Of a DNA stretch of 7,310 nt, positions 1 through 6,261 are shown in pieces (the stretch's first letter is position 1; the number at the start of each line of letters is the position of its first letter). A program made the translations under genes and the position numbers. Under the pieces are notes generated by a model. The model was not told where the DNA came from. It worked only from the letters and a program-made list of their open reading frames with translations, and did no database searches. The DNA is from Phyllobacteriaceae bacterium UBA1059 (GTDB lineage: Bacteria > Pseudomonadota > Alphaproteobacteria > Rhizobiales > Rhizobiaceae), in the NCBI GenBank assembly GCA_002316345.1, contig DCDI01000044.1, forward strand, positions 10,689 through 17,998, given 5' to 3'.

Positions 1-509
1 GCGGATGTCGGCTCGTCGAACAGCATGATCTTGGGGCCCATGCAAAGTGCGCGCGCGATGGCCACTCGCTGCTGCTGGCCGCCGGACAGCTGTGCCGGAT
101 ACTTGTTCGCCTGCTCCGCGATATGGACCCGATCGAGGAAGTGCATGGCCTTTTCCTTGGCCTGCGCGCCGGACGCCTTGTGTACGCGGCGCGGCGCCAG
201 CATGCAGTTCTCGAGCACCGTCATATGCGGGAACAGGTTGAACTGCTGGAACACCATGCCGACATCGCGGCGGATATGATCGACGTTTGCACCTGTATGT
301 CCGAGACGCGTTCCGTTGACGTCGATCGTACCTTCTTGGATTTCCTCTAGGTGGTTGATGCAGCGGATGAGCGTCGACTTGCCCGAGCCGGACGGGCCGC
401 ACAACACGATGTGCTCGCCTCGATTGACGCTCAGATCGATGTTCTTGAGAACATGGAGCGGACCGTACCACTTGTTGACGGCGCTCATCTGGATGGCGTT
501 TTCAGACAT
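1..509 (-). CDS. Polar amino-acid ABC transporter ATP-binding protein (partial, C-terminus beyond left edge)
   Basis: This is the cytoplasmic ATPase of an amino-acid importer of the GlnQ/HisP/AapP (PAAT) type, which powers uptake from a periplasmic binding protein. About 169 residues are visible, beginning MSENAIQMSAVNKWYG; a full member is about 240-260, so the D-loop, H-loop and C-terminus are missing at the window edge. Visible motifs in order are Walker A GPSGSGKST (about residues 38-46), Q-loop VFQQFNLFPH (Q88), signature LSGGQQQR (141-148) and Walker B IMLFDEP (161-167). QQFNLFPH and the LAP segment after it are typical of the polar amino-acid family. The start is the ATG at 509, preceded by a modest GAGAG Shine-Dalgarno. 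It lies 43 bp after ridA on the same strand, so the two are probably cotranscribed. Substrate cannot be read from the ATPase; its permeases and binding protein are not in the window. Confidence 0.93.
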   Translation of the reverse strand, partial: MSENAIQMSAVNKWYGPLHVLKNIDLSVNRGEHIVLCGPSGSGKSTLIRCINHLEEIQEGTIDVNGTRLGHTGANVDHIRRDVGMVFQQFNLFPHMTVLENCMLAPRRVHKASGAQAKEKAMHFLDRVHIAEQANKYPAQLSGGQQQRVAIARALCMGPKIMLFDEPTS

Positions 510-552
510 CTATCTCTCGCTTCGTAGAAATCAGCTGAAACGGCTCGGCCCT

Positions 553-1020
553 TTAGGGCTGAACCTCAAAAATGGCATCGACCTCGACCGCGAAACCGCG
601 CGGCAGGGAGCCCGCTCCAAGGGCGGTACGCGCATGTCTTCCCTTCTCTCCGAGCACTTCAACCAGAAGATCGGAAGCACCATCGATAACCGCTGGATGA
701 TCCTTGAAGGCGGGGATGGCATTCACGAAACCACGCAGCTGCAAGACCGCTGAAATACGATCCAAATCGCCATCCAAGGCTGAGGCGGCTCGTGCAAGCA
801 GATTGAGCGCGCAAACTCTGGCAGCCTGGTAGGCTTCAGCAACATCCATATCCTGACCGACCACGCCTAGATAAGCGTCCACACCATCGATGCGCGGAAC
901 TTGTCCTGATATGTACAGCGTCTGCCCGCTCATTCGGAACGGCACATAAGTCCCGCTCGGTGAGGTGATTTCAGGCAGGCTCAGACCAAGCTCCGCCATC
1001 CTGGATGAGACAAGTCCCAT
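553..1020 (-). CDS. RidA family protein (YjgF/YER057c/UK114, enamine/imine deaminase-like)
   Basis: A 155-residue RidA-fold protein. RidA proteins form trimers and hydrolyse reactive enamine/imine intermediates released by PLP enzymes and amine oxidation. Family hallmarks are SPSGTYVPFRMSGQTLYISGQVP near the N-terminus (about 20-42), the mid-region GASDLLVEVLGEKGRHARTALG, and the end LPRGFAVEVDAIFEV. R131 in HARTALG corresponds to the substrate-binding Arg of canonical RidA, and E146 lies in the VEVDAIFE strand. The long N-terminus and FVNAIPAF segment resemble the roughly 150-residue YjgF-like group rather than the roughly 128-residue housekeeping RidA. The frame is open up to 1203, but I chose ATG 1020: it has an AAGGGA Shine-Dalgarno about 8 bp upstream, family similarity starts there, and the extension is AT-rich with no recognisable protein signal. 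It is first in an operon with the amino-acid ABC ATPase, which suggests detoxification during catabolism of the imported compound (inference). Confidence 0.92.
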   Translation of the reverse strand: MGLVSSRMAELGLSLPEITSPSGTYVPFRMSGQTLYISGQVPRIDGVDAYLGVVGQDMDVAEAYQAARVCALNLLARAASALDGDLDRISAVLQLRGFVNAIPAFKDHPAVIDGASDLLVEVLGEKGRHARTALGAGSLPRGFAVEVDAIFEVQP

Positions 1021-1069
1021 TGCATGTTCCCTTTGTAGGCTCAGTCTCCAAGCATGCCCGGAGATCAAT

Positions 1070-1082
1070 GTGATATTATCAC
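1070..1082. promoter_or_regulatory. Candidate operator 1: perfect 13-bp inverted repeat GTGATATTATCAC
   Basis: A perfect palindrome (six-base arms around one central T), 50 bp upstream of the ridA start codon. Its core plus flank, TGATATTATCACTT, recurs with one mismatch at 1355-1368 near the gntR start. It lies downstream of the TTGACA reading towards ridA, where a bound repressor would block transcription. Size and symmetry suit a dimeric winged-helix GntR protein, but no binding is demonstrated. Confidence 0.55.
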
Positions 1083-1101
1083 TTGCCTTTCTTATGACGG
1101 T

Positions 1102-1130
1102 AAATTTGCGGATATAATACGAGTTGTCAA
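1102..1130 (-). promoter_or_regulatory. Candidate promoter for the ridA operon
   Basis: On the minus strand a perfect -35 hexamer TTGACA (1130-1125) is followed after 17 bp by AAATTT (1107-1102). The latter is a poor -10 that keeps only the important second A and final T. Candidate operator 1 would lie at the start of the transcript. The -35 is convincing; the -10 is uncertain. Confidence 0.4.
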
Positions 1131-1335
1131 GACTGAACTGCATGAGCGTCGCTCGCATGACACGGCTGAACAGAACCTTCCTTATCCTATTGCTATCAAA
1201 CATTTCTTTTCCGTTTTAGCTTGTTTTAAGTCGAAGGGCGTTCGAACTTTCCGGAGGTTTTTTCCAACACCAAGGACAAGAAAGAACGACTTTTGATGCG
1301 GCCGAGAGGGCTTATGTGCGCACACAGCAAGAACG

Positions 1336-1363
1336 TTCACCCCTAATAACCTAATGATATTAT
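1336..1363 (+). promoter_or_regulatory. Candidate promoter for the GntR/FCD gene
   Basis: TTCACC (1336-1341) and TATTAT (1358-1363) are separated by 16 bp, giving a leader of roughly 65-70 bases before the ATG at 1438. The -10 lies inside candidate operator 2. The hexamers are approximate and other pairings are possible. Confidence 0.35.
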
Positions 1364-1368
1364 CTCTT
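1355..1368. promoter_or_regulatory. Candidate operator 2: TGATATTATCTCTT
   Basis: Second copy of the motif at 1071-1084, matching at 13 of 14 positions, with a perfect GATA-T-TATC core at 1356-1364. It overlaps the proposed -10 (TATTAT) of the gntR promoter, so it would fit autorepression. The outer symmetry is weaker than in copy 1. Confidence 0.5.
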
Positions 1369-1437
1369 CGACAGTGATGCTATCTTGCGCGGCCGATCAG
1401 TGAGCGATATCAAGCAATCAATGATCGTCACCGCAGG

Positions 1438-2181
1438 ATGAACAGATTGAAATCTCTGACCTCACGCACGATCGAGAGTCTCAAAGCCCTGATCAGCGAT
1501 GGGACACTGCAGACCGGCGATAAATTGCCGACGCTAGCCGAATTGGGCGACCAGATGGGTGTCAGCCGTACGGTCATCCGCGAGGCCGTTGCTTCGCTCC
1601 GCTCCGAAGGTGTTCTGGATGCCCGCCATGGCGTCGGCATCTTCATTCGTGACCAAAGCAAGGCTGCTGCTGCCGAACCACACGCCTCGGTGCTGGATCC
1701 TCTGGCCCGCCTGTCGCTCCCCTTTCTGGATCTGTTGGAGTTGCGCATGGCCTTTGAAGTGCATGCGGCCGGGCTCGCCGCTCAGCGTCGGTCCTGGGCT
1801 CAGGAAGCGAATATGTGGGAGGCCCTGAAGCAGTTCGAAGCAGCCGTCGAGGAGGAAGAGGGTCTCGACGACCATGACTTCGCCTTCCACCGCTCGATCG
1901 CAGAAGCGACCAACAATTCCGCTTTCACCGAATTCTTCAGCGTCATGAGCCGAAAAATCATGCCGCAGCAGACCTTCTCGCGCAATCTGCATCCATCACT
2001 CATCACGCGTGACTACATTCATAACACAGTGGTGGAGCACCGCGCGATCTGCGATGCGATCAGCTCCGGCGATGTCGAAGGCGCCAGGAAGGCCATGCAG
2101 GCGCATTTAACCCGCAGCCACCGCCGCTATCGCGGCTTCAACGGCGCGCAGGATGGCGCCAACGACATTCAAGCCAAGTGA
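1438..2181 (+). CDS. GntR-family transcriptional regulator, FCD (FadR-type) subfamily
   Basis: A 247-residue DNA-binding regulator. The N-terminal winged helix-turn-helix covers about residues 8-70 and carries the GntR pattern: LISDGTLQTGDKLPTLAELGDQMGVSRTVIREAVASLRSEGVLDARHG-type spacing, with GVSRTVIREA as the recognition region. The FCD domain follows (about 95-228), an all-helical fold that commonly binds a metal and a carboxylate effector. The expected metal ligands are present: D147 and H151 in DFAFH, H201 in VEHRAI, and H223 in QAHL. It is divergent from the ridA / amino-acid ABC operon, so local control of that operon and of itself is likely (inference). Start: the only upstream in-frame ATG is 1438, but AGG abuts it directly, so spacing is poor. 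A TTG at 1447 would be better placed behind the same AGG. Length and domain order are normal for the family. Confidence 0.93.
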   Translation: MNRLKSLTSRTIESLKALISDGTLQTGDKLPTLAELGDQMGVSRTVIREAVASLRSEGVLDARHGVGIFIRDQSKAAAAEPHASVLDPLARLSLPFLDLLELRMAFEVHAAGLAAQRRSWAQEANMWEALKQFEAAVEEEEGLDDHDFAFHRSIAEATNNSAFTEFFSVMSRKIMPQQTFSRNLHPSLITRDYIHNTVVEHRAICDAISSGDVEGARKAMQAHLTRSHRRYRGFNGAQDGANDIQAK

Positions 2182-2472
2182 GCGGCCGGCAACTCATGCC
2201 GGATGCTCAATGAGCACACTCAACGCACCCTTCCGTTGGTAAGTTGCGACTCGTCTGCTCTTGTTGGCACCGAGCAGGAACGGTGAAGATGCTGGGCGTA
2301 TCGCCGAGGTGCCCGGCCACGTGTCAAACACTGCCGCGATTTAAGTTCGTGCGGTGTGCGCAGAGATCGCGAATGTTCTGGAGCCGTCCAGACCTTACAC
2401 CGCTCATGCAAATCGCCAACAATTTATGCTTGTTCGCGTTGTGATCTCACGAAGGCTGCCTAGCTTAGGCTG
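2182..2472. other. Noncoding stretch between the regulator and exoX-like gene
   Basis: This 291-bp gap holds the tandem hairpins at its left end, and GCCTA-GCT-TAGGC (2458-2470) just before the next start codon. I see no RNA gene, insertion-sequence end or convincing -35/-10 pair. CGCGAT (2335-2340) and ATCGCG (2366-2371) could pair across a wide loop but may be chance. The promoter of the exonuclease gene should lie here. Confidence 0.5.
2186..2216 (+). terminator. Tandem small hairpins after gntR, possible weak terminator
   Basis: Five bases past the gntR stop, CCGGCA (2186-2191) pairs with TGCCGG (2197-2202) across a 5-base loop. It is followed at once by TGCTC-AAT-GAGCA (2204-2216). No U-tract follows, so intrinsic termination is doubtful. 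Confidence 0.3.
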
Positions 2473-3222
2473 ATGCCTTTGTCGCCCATTCGTGTGATTG
2501 ATCTCGAGACCGCCGGAAACGGTCCGCATCATGTCTGCGAGATCGGCTGGCAGGATGTTGCACAGGGCAGCGATGGGCGCTGGCATGTCAATGGGGAACG
2601 CGGCGCGCTGCTGGTTAATCCGGGTCGTCCGATCCTGCCTGACACGATGGCTGTTCACCACATCATCGATGCCGATGTCGCCGATGCGCCGTTCTGGAAG
2701 ACCATCGCATCCAGCGTTCTGCGGCCCGAGAACGGTGTCCTTGCCCTCGCTGCCCATCGCGCTGCCTTCGAGCAGCGCTATTGCACGCCGAGGTTCACCA
2801 GGAACGCCGACTGGATCTGCACCTGGAAATGCGCACTGCGTTTATGGCCGCATCTTCCTCGGTTTTCCAACCAGATGCTGCGTTACCAGCGCATGCCCGA
2901 AGGGCTTGTTCGTGAAATCGGCCTGCCAGCCCATCGAGCCATGCCGGACGCCTATGTTACCGCGCACCATCTGCGCGACATGCTGAACGAGGTTTCCGCC
3001 GAGCAGCTCATCGCCTGGAGCAGGGAACCTGGTTTGCTGCCGCGCGTGCCCGCTGGACCCGAGCGTGGAAAGTCCTGGGATCGGCTCTCCTCGGATGTGC
3101 TGCAAGCCTTCGCCAGGGATCGCGACACGGACATCCGTTTCACCGCCCAGACCGAGCTTACCCGCCGCGGCGAATTCACCTTACCGGCACAAAGCCAGCC
3201 CGATCAGACCAGCCTCTTCTAG
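2473..3222 (+). CDS. ExoX-like DEDDh-family 3'-5' exonuclease
   Basis: A 249-residue protein resembling exodeoxyribonuclease X, a DnaQ-superfamily enzyme that removes 3' nucleotides from DNA in repair and recombination. Exo I motif is VIDLET (D10, E12). The segment LVNPGRPILPDTMAVHHIIDADVADAP (47-73) matches the ExoX pattern RPISPQAMAIHRIT. ADWICTWKCALRLWP (112-126) corresponds to EWICTMKLARRLWP in E. coli ExoX. Exo III is HRAMPDAYVTAHHL (H154, D159, the DEDDh spacing). The C-terminal part SREPGLLPR...GPERGKSW...DIRFTAQTEL (183-229) matches the small ExoX tail domain with its G-x-x-RGK motif. Odd point: Exo II reads AAHRAAFEQRY, with R96 and E100 where ExoX has HNASFD, so the usual metal-ligand Asp is Glu. 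An in-frame stop 12 bases upstream fixes the ATG at 2473; the Shine-Dalgarno is weak. It stands alone and has no obvious link to either transport module. Confidence 0.85.
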   Translation: MPLSPIRVIDLETAGNGPHHVCEIGWQDVAQGSDGRWHVNGERGALLVNPGRPILPDTMAVHHIIDADVADAPFWKTIASSVLRPENGVLALAAHRAAFEQRYCTPRFTRNADWICTWKCALRLWPHLPRFSNQMLRYQRMPEGLVREIGLPAHRAMPDAYVTAHHLRDMLNEVSAEQLIAWSREPGLLPRVPAGPERGKSWDRLSSDVLQAFARDRDTDIRFTAQTELTRRGEFTLPAQSQPDQTSLF

Positions 3223-3307
3223 GCCTCCGGCGAGCGAAGTTCGCTGCGCCTGCTTCAGCTCTTCTGTTCATACTCGCAGTTCTAAAAACATCGAAGTATC
3301 ATGCAGG

Positions 3308-3326
3308 GGAGGAAAATTATTCCTCC
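3308..3326. repeat. Perfect inverted repeat GGAGGAA-N5-TTCCTCC
   Basis: Seven-base arms match perfectly around the AT-only loop AATTA, within an A/T-rich stretch about 190 bp before the binding-protein start. It could be an operator for an unknown regulator, the terminator of the exonuclease gene (no clear T-tract follows on the plus strand), or a leader RNA hairpin. The symmetry is certain; the function is not. Confidence 0.5.
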
Positions 3327-3452
3327 ACTTATTCACGCCTGGCGGCCAAGTGTATTTTCTACCCTCCACCGGCAGCAGAACAAGTTTTTCGCGCCCTCAA
3401 CTATCCAGGGATTGTTCGTTTTCGACCACGCAGTCCCCTCTGGGGAGCGGCG

Positions 3453-3482
3453 TTGACGAAGCGCTTTGATCGAATGTCTACT
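3453..3482 (+). promoter_or_regulatory. Candidate promoter of the transport/flavoprotein operon
   Basis: TTGACG (3453-3458) and TCTACT (3477-3482) are separated by 18 bp, five and four matches of six to the sigma-70 hexamers. Transcription would begin near 3489, giving a leader of about 25 bases. GGAG at 3503-3506, 7 bases before the GTG start at 3514, then serves as the ribosome binding site. Confidence 0.45.
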
Positions 3483-3513
3483 AATCTCATAGACAGATCC
3501 GCGGAGTGCATTC

Positions 3514-4593
3514 GTGACCGTAATTTCCATTAATCGCCGACGTTTCCTTCAGGTCGGAGCCGCCGGCATCGCCGTTGCTGCGACCGGGCGCCGTGCTTCC
3601 GCAGCCGGGACTTTGCCCAAGCAAATCCGCTTCTTCGGCAATCCGGCGGATTATGGCCAACCCTTCACCACCGGCATTCTCGGCATTGCCCATTCCGGCG
3701 GGTTTTTGGCCAAGGAGTTCGAGAAAGACGATGTCGAACTCACCTTCACCTATCCTGCCGGCAGCGGCCCGGCCATCAACGAAGCCATAGCCAATGGTCA
3801 GGTCGACTTTGCGCGCTATGGCGGCTTCCCGCACATCACCGGCAAGTCACGTGGCCTGCCAACCAAGTTGCTTGCCTCGGTCGGCATCGGCCATTCTTAT
3901 CTCGTGGTGCGCAATGGTTTGGACGTCAAGACGGTTGCCGACCTCAAAGGTCTCCGCGCTGCGATCGGCCGGGGAACGGCACCGCACCTCGCTTTCATCC
4001 GGGTGCTTGAGCAGCATGGCTTGAAAGAGTCCGACGTCGAACTTTTCGATCTTGAAGGCGGTGACGAGATCGGCGCGATCGCATCGGGTGCTGTGGATAT
4101 AGGCTGGGGTGGCGCCGGCTTCCTGAAGCTTGCCGAGGACGGCAATGCCAAGCTGATCTACACGTCCAAGGGCCAGGTAAGTCCAGCCAACAACTTCGGC
4201 GGCTTCTCCGTCACCGAAGATTTCGCTGCCAAATATCCGGAAACGACGCAACGCGTGGTCAACGCCTATCTCAAGGCCGCGCAGTTCGCGGCACAGCCTG
4301 AGAACTTTGCGGCCGTCTTGTCCCTTTACGAGAAGGCCGGCGAGAACCGTGCCGCGCTGGAGAGGGATCTGGCCGGCGTCGCCCTAGGCGAAGAACTGAC
4401 ACCCGTCATCGACGACTATTTCCTGTCGCAGTTCCAGGGCGGCATCGACTTCGCGAAGGAGAACAAGCTGATCCGTAGCGATGTCGACCTGAAGAGCTGG
4501 GTCGATCGCAGCTTCATCGACAAGGGCATTGCGGAGCTTGGTCTTCAGAAGACTTGGCCAAACCGCAAGGCTGACGGCAGCGTTTCTGCCTGA
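3514..4593 (+). CDS. ABC transporter substrate-binding protein, NrtA/SsuA/TauA type, Tat-exported
   Basis: A 359-residue periplasmic binding protein that would capture the solute for the two permeases encoded next. The N-terminus INRRRFLQVGAAGIAVAATGRRASA is a Tat signal: twin Arg in RRRFL (8-12), a short hydrophobic stretch, and an ASA cleavage site near residue 30. The body has the NMT1/SsuA-like pattern: IRFFGNPADYG with a first strand and glycine-rich loop, LTFTYPAGSGPAINEAIANGQVDFARYGG (two-state SBP 'gpa-in-eal-sGevDfa' motif, about 76-104), LVVRNGLDVKTVADLKGLRAAIGRGTAPH (about 130-157), and GAIASGAVDIGWGG (about 189-202). This family imports nitrate, taurine, aliphatic sulfonates, pyrimidine precursors and similar small solutes; the ligand here cannot be told. 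The start is GTG with GGAG at 7-base spacing. It is first in the operon, and permease 1 begins 52 bp later. Confidence 0.92.
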   Translation: MTVISINRRRFLQVGAAGIAVAATGRRASAAGTLPKQIRFFGNPADYGQPFTTGILGIAHSGGFLAKEFEKDDVELTFTYPAGSGPAINEAIANGQVDFARYGGFPHITGKSRGLPTKLLASVGIGHSYLVVRNGLDVKTVADLKGLRAAIGRGTAPHLAFIRVLEQHGLKESDVELFDLEGGDEIGAIASGAVDIGWGGAGFLKLAEDGNAKLIYTSKGQVSPANNFGGFSVTEDFAAKYPETTQRVVNAYLKAAQFAAQPENFAAVLSLYEKAGENRAALERDLAGVALGEELTPVIDDYFLSQFQGGIDFAKENKLIRSDVDLKSWVDRSFIDKGIAELGLQKTWPNRKADGSVSA

Positions 4594-4645
4594 GCATTCA
4601 AGGACCGGGCTGCGCCTTCCAAGCATTGCCTGATCGGGACGCCGT

Positions 4646-5491
4646 ATGACTATCGAGAGTCTTCGCGAGACTGCCGCGCTGCCTCATTCCCTGAGATCGC
4701 GCTTTCGCGTGCGTGGGAAAGCAGTGGGCTTAGCAGGCGTCAATTGGGCGGCAGCACTTATCCTGCCGCTCTCCATCCTTGCGCTTTGGCAAGCCGCTGC
4801 GGCTTATGCATGGGTTTCGCCGCTTATCCTTCCAGCACCGGCGCTTGTGCTCCAGTCCGCAACAGAGCTGTTCGGATCGGGGCAGATCTTTGCCGAAGTC
4901 GGCATCAGCTTCATGCGCGTGCTTGTCGGCCTGGCGATTGGCGGCAGCCTTGGTCTGGCATGCGGCGTGATGATGGCGCGCTCCGAGAGCTTCGAGGCCT
5001 ATGTGGGGCCGACGATCCGAATGATCTGGCTGGTGCCGACACTTGGCTGGTTGCCATTCCTGATGTTGATCCTGGGCGTCGGCGAGTCGCTGAAATTCGC
5101 GATGATCGCCAAGACCTGTTTCTTCCCGCTGCTTGTCACGAGCTACGAGGGCACGCGCGCGCTGCCGCAACGCTACCTGGAAGTCGCCCGGGTCCTTGAA
5201 CTGCCTCGCGGCCAGACACTGCGCAAGGTCATCATTCCGGCCATTCTTCCTTCCTTGTTCGCTGGCTTCCGCCTTGCTCTATCCAAAGGATGGCAGGCGC
5301 TTGTGGTGGTGGAACTGATCGCCTCGTCGTCGGGCATCGGCTACCTCATGAATTGGGGCCGCAAGCTGTTTTACCTCGATGTCGTCATCGTCACGATGAT
5401 CCTGGTTGGCTTGATCGGCTGGACGCTCGACCGGCTGATGTTGCGTGCTGAGAAGCATCTCACGCTTTGGCAAGCACGGTCGGCCGGATGA
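4646..5491 (+). CDS. ABC transporter permease 1, SsuC/TauC type
   Basis: A 281-residue inner-membrane permease of the nitrate/sulfonate/taurine class. Hydrophobic segments lie at about 34-55, 88-110, 127-145, 150-166, 203-225 and 243-263, the usual six helices. The cytoplasmic coupling (EAA) loop at about 177-200 reads YLEVARVLELPRGQTLRKVIIPAILPSLFAGFRL and would contact the ATPase. The conserved Gly of the EAA motif is Glu here (E185), and permease 2 has the same change. GGGA at 4636-4639 is a fair Shine-Dalgarno 6 bases before the ATG. It follows the binding-protein gene by 52 bp without a clear terminator. Its stop overlaps the next start as ATGA. It is clearly different in sequence from permease 2, so the pair may form a heterodimer (inference). 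Confidence 0.93.
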   Translation: MTIESLRETAALPHSLRSRFRVRGKAVGLAGVNWAAALILPLSILALWQAAAAYAWVSPLILPAPALVLQSATELFGSGQIFAEVGISFMRVLVGLAIGGSLGLACGVMMARSESFEAYVGPTIRMIWLVPTLGWLPFLMLILGVGESLKFAMIAKTCFFPLLVTSYEGTRALPQRYLEVARVLELPRGQTLRKVIIPAILPSLFAGFRLALSKGWQALVVVELIASSSGIGYLMNWGRKLFYLDVVIVTMILVGLIGWTLDRLMLRAEKHLTLWQARSAG

Positions 5492-6261
5492 GCATGCGCG
5501 CCCGCTCCCGTCTTGACCTGCGCGGTCTTGTGCTGCCGGCGGCCATCCTGTTGGCTTGGTGGGTCGTTTCGGCGAACGGGCTCGGCAACAACTATATCTT
5601 CGTCAGCTTCAGCCGTATTGGCGATGCGCTTGCGCAGTTCGTCAGTGACGGCACCTTATTGGCCGGAACGACCGCCACCCTGCTGCGCCTGCTGATCGGC
5701 TTCGCGCTTGGCGCTGCTTCAGGTCTGGCCATCGGCCTGCTGATTGGCCTGTCTTCAGCCGCCGGGCGCGTCATCAGTCCAACCTTCCACGCTTTGCGGC
5801 AGATCGCTGTTTTTGCCTGGATGCCGCTGCTGACCGCTTGGCTGGGCATCGGCGGCCAGACGATGATCGCCTTGATCGCGATCGGTGCCTTTTACCCAAC
5901 CGTCGTCAATGTCGAAGCCGGCTGCCGCGGCGTGCCTTTGCCCTATCTCGAAGTCGGCCGGGTGATGGAGCTTTCCCGCTGGCAGACCATTCGCCGGATC
6001 ATCCTGCCTGCCGCAGCTCCCTCGATCCTGGCAGGGCTTGAGCTGGCCGTGGCAACAGCCTGGCTGTCGACGATCGGCGCGGAATACTTCATTTCCGCAG
6101 GAGACGGCCTTGGCATCATCCTCGCAGCGTCCCGAATGCGCGGCTCGATGGACGGTGTGATCGTCGGCATCCTCGCCATCGGCCTAGTCGGCTTTGCTCT
6201 CAACCGGCTTCTCGCTTTCGCCTCCCGCAGAGCCTTCAAATGGCGGGCACCGTCGACATGA
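5488..6261 (+). CDS. ABC transporter permease 2, SsuC/TauC type
   Basis: A second, divergent permease of the same class, 257 residues from the chosen start. Predicted membrane segments lie at about 13-30, 62-90, 104-121, 124-142, 180-203 and 223-245. The EAA loop (about 153-177) is YLEVGRVMELSRWQTIRRIILPAAAPSILAG, again with Glu in place of the usual Gly. The frame is open back to a TTG at 5467, but I prefer ATG 5488: it overlaps the permease 1 stop by 4 bases (ATGA), a common sign of translational coupling, and an ATG at 5494 is a minor alternative. Its own stop overlaps the flavoprotein start in the same way. Two separate permease genes suggest a heterodimeric channel; most SsuC/TauC systems have a single permease gene (known of the family). 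Confidence 0.93.
   Translation: MSMRARSRLDLRGLVLPAAILLAWWVVSANGLGNNYIFVSFSRIGDALAQFVSDGTLLAGTTATLLRLLIGFALGAASGLAIGLLIGLSSAAGRVISPTFHALRQIAVFAWMPLLTAWLGIGGQTMIALIAIGAFYPTVVNVEAGCRGVPLPYLEVGRVMELSRWQTIRRIILPAAAPSILAGLELAVATAWLSTIGAEYFISAGDGLGIILAASRMRGSMDGVIVGILAIGLVGFALNRLLAFASRRAFKWRAPST

Larger units (their letters stand above)
1021..1437. promoter_or_regulatory. Divergent ridA / gntR control region
   Basis: This 417-bp intergenic region separates the minus-strand ridA operon from the plus-strand GntR/FCD gene. It is visibly richer in A/T than the flanking genes. It holds two copies of a TGATATTATC palindrome, a consensus TTGACA reading towards ridA, and several short palindromes (GTTCGAAC at 1240-1247, TGTGCGCACA at 1315-1324, GAACGTTC at 1331-1338). 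The open frames crossing it (the upstream extension of ridA and a plus-strand frame at 1054-1296) show no recognisable protein character, so I treat it as noncoding. An FCD regulator beside a divergent operon usually binds such a region (known of the family); that it does so here is inference. Confidence 0.7.
3223..3513. other. Noncoding leader region upstream of the solute-transport operon
   Basis: This 291-bp gap separates the exonuclease stop from the binding-protein start. It contains an AGCGAA/TTCGCT inverted repeat at 3233-3245, a strong 7-bp-stem inverted repeat at 3308-3326, a TCCCC-TCT-GGGGA hairpin at 3434-3446, and a promoter-like pair at 3453-3482. Frames crossing it look like extensions of shadows, not genes. 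It is the likely control region of the downstream operon. Confidence 0.6.

Noticed and set aside
316..753. 145-residue plus-strand frame across the ATPase/RidA junction
   Set aside because: It is antisense to two well-supported genes, and its composition fits a shadow frame.
1021..1203. N-terminal extension of the RidA frame (61 extra residues)
   Set aside because: The stretch is A/T-rich, has no RidA similarity and contains a palindrome and a TTGACA. A good Shine-Dalgarno sits before the ATG at 1020.
1054..1296. 80-residue plus-strand open frame in the divergent region
   Set aside because: It has no recognisable domain, no clear ribosome binding site and overlaps the regulatory motifs.
1534..1992. 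152-residue minus-strand frame inside the GntR gene
   Set aside because: It is fully antisense to a gene with clear wHTH and FCD motifs and has no protein character of its own.
2182..3513. Two gaps of equal length (291 bp) on both sides of the exonuclease gene, as if from a duplication or insertion
   Set aside because: The two sequences show no visible similarity and no shared terminal repeats, so the equal length looks like chance.
5467..5487. TTG at 5467 as start of permease 2
   Set aside because: It would overlap permease 1 by 25 bases; the ATG at 5488 gives the ATGA overlap repeated at the next junction.
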